This document shows, piece by piece, positions 62,227-64,000 of a stretch of DNA of 64,000 nt. Origin of the DNA: Promicromonospora sp. AC04 (GTDB taxonomy: Bacteria > Actinomycetota > Actinomycetes > Actinomycetales > Cellulomonadaceae); NCBI RefSeq assembly GCF_003058225.1, contig NZ_QBUG01000012.1, forward strand, positions 124,001 to 188,000, in the 5' to 3' direction. The position numbers and the translations under genes were made by a program. Each line of letters opens with the position of its first letter. Positions within the stretch are counted from its first letter, which is position 1. Under the pieces are notes generated by a model that made no database searches, was not told where the DNA came from, and was given only the letters and a program-made list of their open reading frames with translations.

Positions 62227-64000
62227 ATGACCTCCGCGCCTGTGTTCTCGCCTCCCAACGCCCCGCTCACCAGGCCCGACCTGAAGGGCACGTTCGGGAT
62301 GGTGGGCTCCACCCACTGGATCGCCACCGCGAGCGCCCAGGCGGTGCTCGAGCGGGGCGGCAACGCCTTCGACGCGGCAGTCGCCGGCGCGTTCGTGCTG
62401 CACGTCGTGGAGCCGCACCTCAACGGGCCGGGCGGCGACATGACGGGCGTCTTCGTCACCGCCCAGGAGCCGAGCAGCCCGCGCGTCCTGGTGGGTCAGG
62501 GTCCCGCACCCGCGGGCGCCACCATCGAGCACTATCGGGCCGAGGGCCTCGACCTGGTCCCGGGCTCGGGGGCGCTGGCGGCGGCGGTCCCGGGCAGCGT
62601 CGACGCCTGGCTGCTGCTCCTGCGCGACCACGGCACCTGGGAGCTCGGCGACGTCCTCGCCTTCGCGATCGGGTACGCCCGCGACGGTCACCCGCTGCTC
62701 GACCGCGTCGCGTCCACCATCTCGATGGTCTCCGGCCTGTTCCGCGACCACTGGCCGACCTCCGCGGCCCGCTGGCTGCCCGACGGCGAGGTGCCCGCCC
62801 CCGGCACCGTGGTCACCAACCCGGAGTACGCCGACCTGCTCGACGCCGTCGTCGCCGCGGGCTCGACCGCGGACACCCGCGAGGAGGCCATCGACCTCGC
62901 CCGCGCCGAGTGGCGCGGGCGCGTCGGCGAGGCCGTCGAGAAGTTCGTCGGCACGCCCCACCGGCACGCCGACGGCGGCGACCACGCCGGTGTCCTGACC
63001 GCCGCCGACATAGCCGGGTTCGAGGCGTCCTACGAGGACGCGAGCACCGTGACGTTCCGCGGTTACACGATCGCCAAGACCGGCGCCTGGGGCCAGGGCC
63101 CCGCGCTGCTCGCCGCCCTCAAGATCCTGGAGGGCTTCGACGACGACGCCCTCGACCCGTCAACGGAGCTCGGCGCCCACACGATCCTCGAGGCGCAGAA
63201 GCTGGCGATGGCGGACCGCGACGTCTGGTACGGCGACCCGGCCGCCGACGACGTGCCGCTCGCCTACCTGCTCAGCGAGGACTACGCGGCCCAGCGCCGG
63301 GCGCTGATCACCGGCGCCGCGAGCCACGAGCTCCGCCCCGGCGATGTGCCCGGCCGCCCGACGCCGCGGATCCCGGCCCTGCGCACCGAGTACGCGACCA
63401 GCGCCCCGGCCGGGTCGCTGCCGGGCGCGCCCGGGGGCGGAGCCGCGGCCGGAGTCGGTGAGCCGACGGTGCCCGCCGTGGACCACGGGCACCCCGCCGG
63501 AGAGGCCCCGTCCGCGACCGGCTCGACCCGCGCACCGGGAACCGAGCCCGACTCCCCGGAGCACACCGGCGCGACCCGCGGCGACACCTGCCACATCGAC
63601 GTCGTGGACCGCTGGGGCAACATGGTCTCGGCCACGCCGTCGGGCGGCTGGCTGCAGTCCTCCCCGACGGTGCCCGGCCTCGGCTTCTGCCTGGGCACGC
63701 GGCTGCAGATGACGTGGCTGGACGAGGCGTCGCCGTCGGCCCTTACGCCCGGGCGGCGGCCGCGGACCACGCTGACGCCCACGCTCGTGCTGCGCGACGG
63801 CGAGCCCGTGATCGCGCTCGGTTCGCCGGGCGGCGACCAGCAGGACCAGTGGCAGCTGCTGTTCCTGCTGCGCGTGCTGGTCGGCGGGTACACCCCGCAG
63901 CAGGCGATAGACGCGCCCGCCCTGCACACGACGTCGTTCCCCGGCTCGTTCTGGCCCCGCACCTGGACGCCCGGCGGGGCGGTCGTGGAGGACCGGCTCG
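62227..64000 (+). CDS. Gamma-glutamyltransferase, 3' end outside window
   Basis: N-terminal nucleophile hydrolase that removes gamma-glutamyl groups from glutathione and related peptides. The visible 591 residues include the large-subunit opening GMVGSTHWIATASAQAVLERGG and LNGPGGDMTGVFV. Self-cleavage would occur before Thr454 in GDTCHIDVVDRWGN, the new N-terminus of the small subunit. The usual GSPGG motif appears later. A Pro/Gly/Ala-rich insertion of about 60 residues directly precedes Thr454. No signal peptide is evident, so the enzyme would be cytoplasmic, which suits import by the ABC permeases. The end lies beyond 64000. Confidence 0.92.
   Translation, partial: MTSAPVFSPPNAPLTRPDLKGTFGMVGSTHWIATASAQAVLERGGNAFDAAVAGAFVLHVVEPHLNGPGGDMTGVFVTAQEPSSPRVLVGQGPAPAGATIEHYRAEGLDLVPGSGALAAAVPGSVDAWLLLLRDHGTWELGDVLAFAIGYARDGHPLLDRVASTISMVSGLFRDHWPTSAARWLPDGEVPAPGTVVTNPEYADLLDAVVAAGSTADTREEAIDLARAEWRGRVGEAVEKFVGTPHRHADGGDHAGVLTAADIAGFEASYEDASTVTFRGYTIAKTGAWGQGPALLAALKILEGFDDDALDPSTELGAHTILEAQKLAMADRDVWYGDPAADDVPLAYLLSEDYAAQRRALITGAASHELRPGDVPGRPTPRIPALRTEYATSAPAGSLPGAPGGGAAAGVGEPTVPAVDHGHPAGEAPSATGSTRAPGTEPDSPEHTGATRGDTCHIDVVDRWGNMVSATPSGGWLQSSPTVPGLGFCLGTRLQMTWLDEASPSALTPGRRPRTTLTPTLVLRDGEPVIALGSPGGDQQDQWQLLFLLRVLVGGYTPQQAIDAPALHTTSFPGSFWPRTWTPGGAVVEDRL

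Overview
The window is a very GC-rich actinobacterial chromosome segment. Gene order and protein features point to Micrococcales, most likely a Promicromonosporaceae or Cellulomonadaceae relative (inferred from synteny, not from a search). Much of it is conserved actinobacterial backbone: hom-thrC-thrB-rho-rpmE-prfA-prmC-tsaC-wecA/tagO-like-atpI-atpBEFHAGDC-DUF2550-nucS, then secA, and comF-hpf facing lpqB-mtrB-mtrA. No rRNA, tRNA, CRISPR array, insertion sequence or prophage was recognised.

Layout. 1-6.7 kb: the start of an amidohydrolase gene (minus strand) diverges from a galactoside-use operon: solute-binding lipoprotein, two permeases, aldo/keto reductase and GH42 beta-galactosidase, under a promoter with a LacI-type palindrome. 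6.7-26 kb: one long minus-strand block of housekeeping genes (mismatch endonuclease NucS, complete F1Fo ATP synthase, cell-wall lipid-carrier transferase, tRNA and release-factor modification, Rho, threonine synthesis). 26-32 kb: secA, a Kef-type antiporter and a YcaQ-type DNA glycosylase-like protein. 32-40.7 kb: comF and hpf, then lpqB-mtrB-mtrA, then a second NarL-type two-component pair. 40.8-50 kb: a secreted serine protease, then a minus-strand MoxR/DUF58/DUF4350/DUF4129/membrane/SpoIIM locus with a divergent RDD gene. 50-55.7 kb: acyltransferase, two GT4 glycosyltransferases, an alpha/beta hydrolase and a DMT-like membrane protein, which may be a surface glycan or glycolipid locus. 55.8-58.3 kb: an NRAMP-related transporter without the usual metal-binding motif, and a secreted protein made of Pro-Val-Pro-Asp repeats. 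58.3-64 kb: a remnant of an osmoprotectant-binding protein gene, then a peptide ABC importer feeding a gamma-glutamyltransferase that runs off the window, probably for glutathione or gamma-glutamyl peptide use.

Notable non-coding structure: many intergenic regions hold long, nearly perfect palindromes, mostly without the U-tract of an ordinary terminator. Two of them (about 26.1 and 55.7 kb) share the same sequence and so form a dispersed repeat family. A third locus (49.87-50.13 kb) is an array of six short units, three in each orientation. The ATP synthase a-subunit gene has no ATG, GTG or TTG start that would include its conserved N-terminus; a CTG with a good Shine-Dalgarno is the best start, and a sequence resembling a DtxR/IdeR iron box lies about 90 bases upstream.
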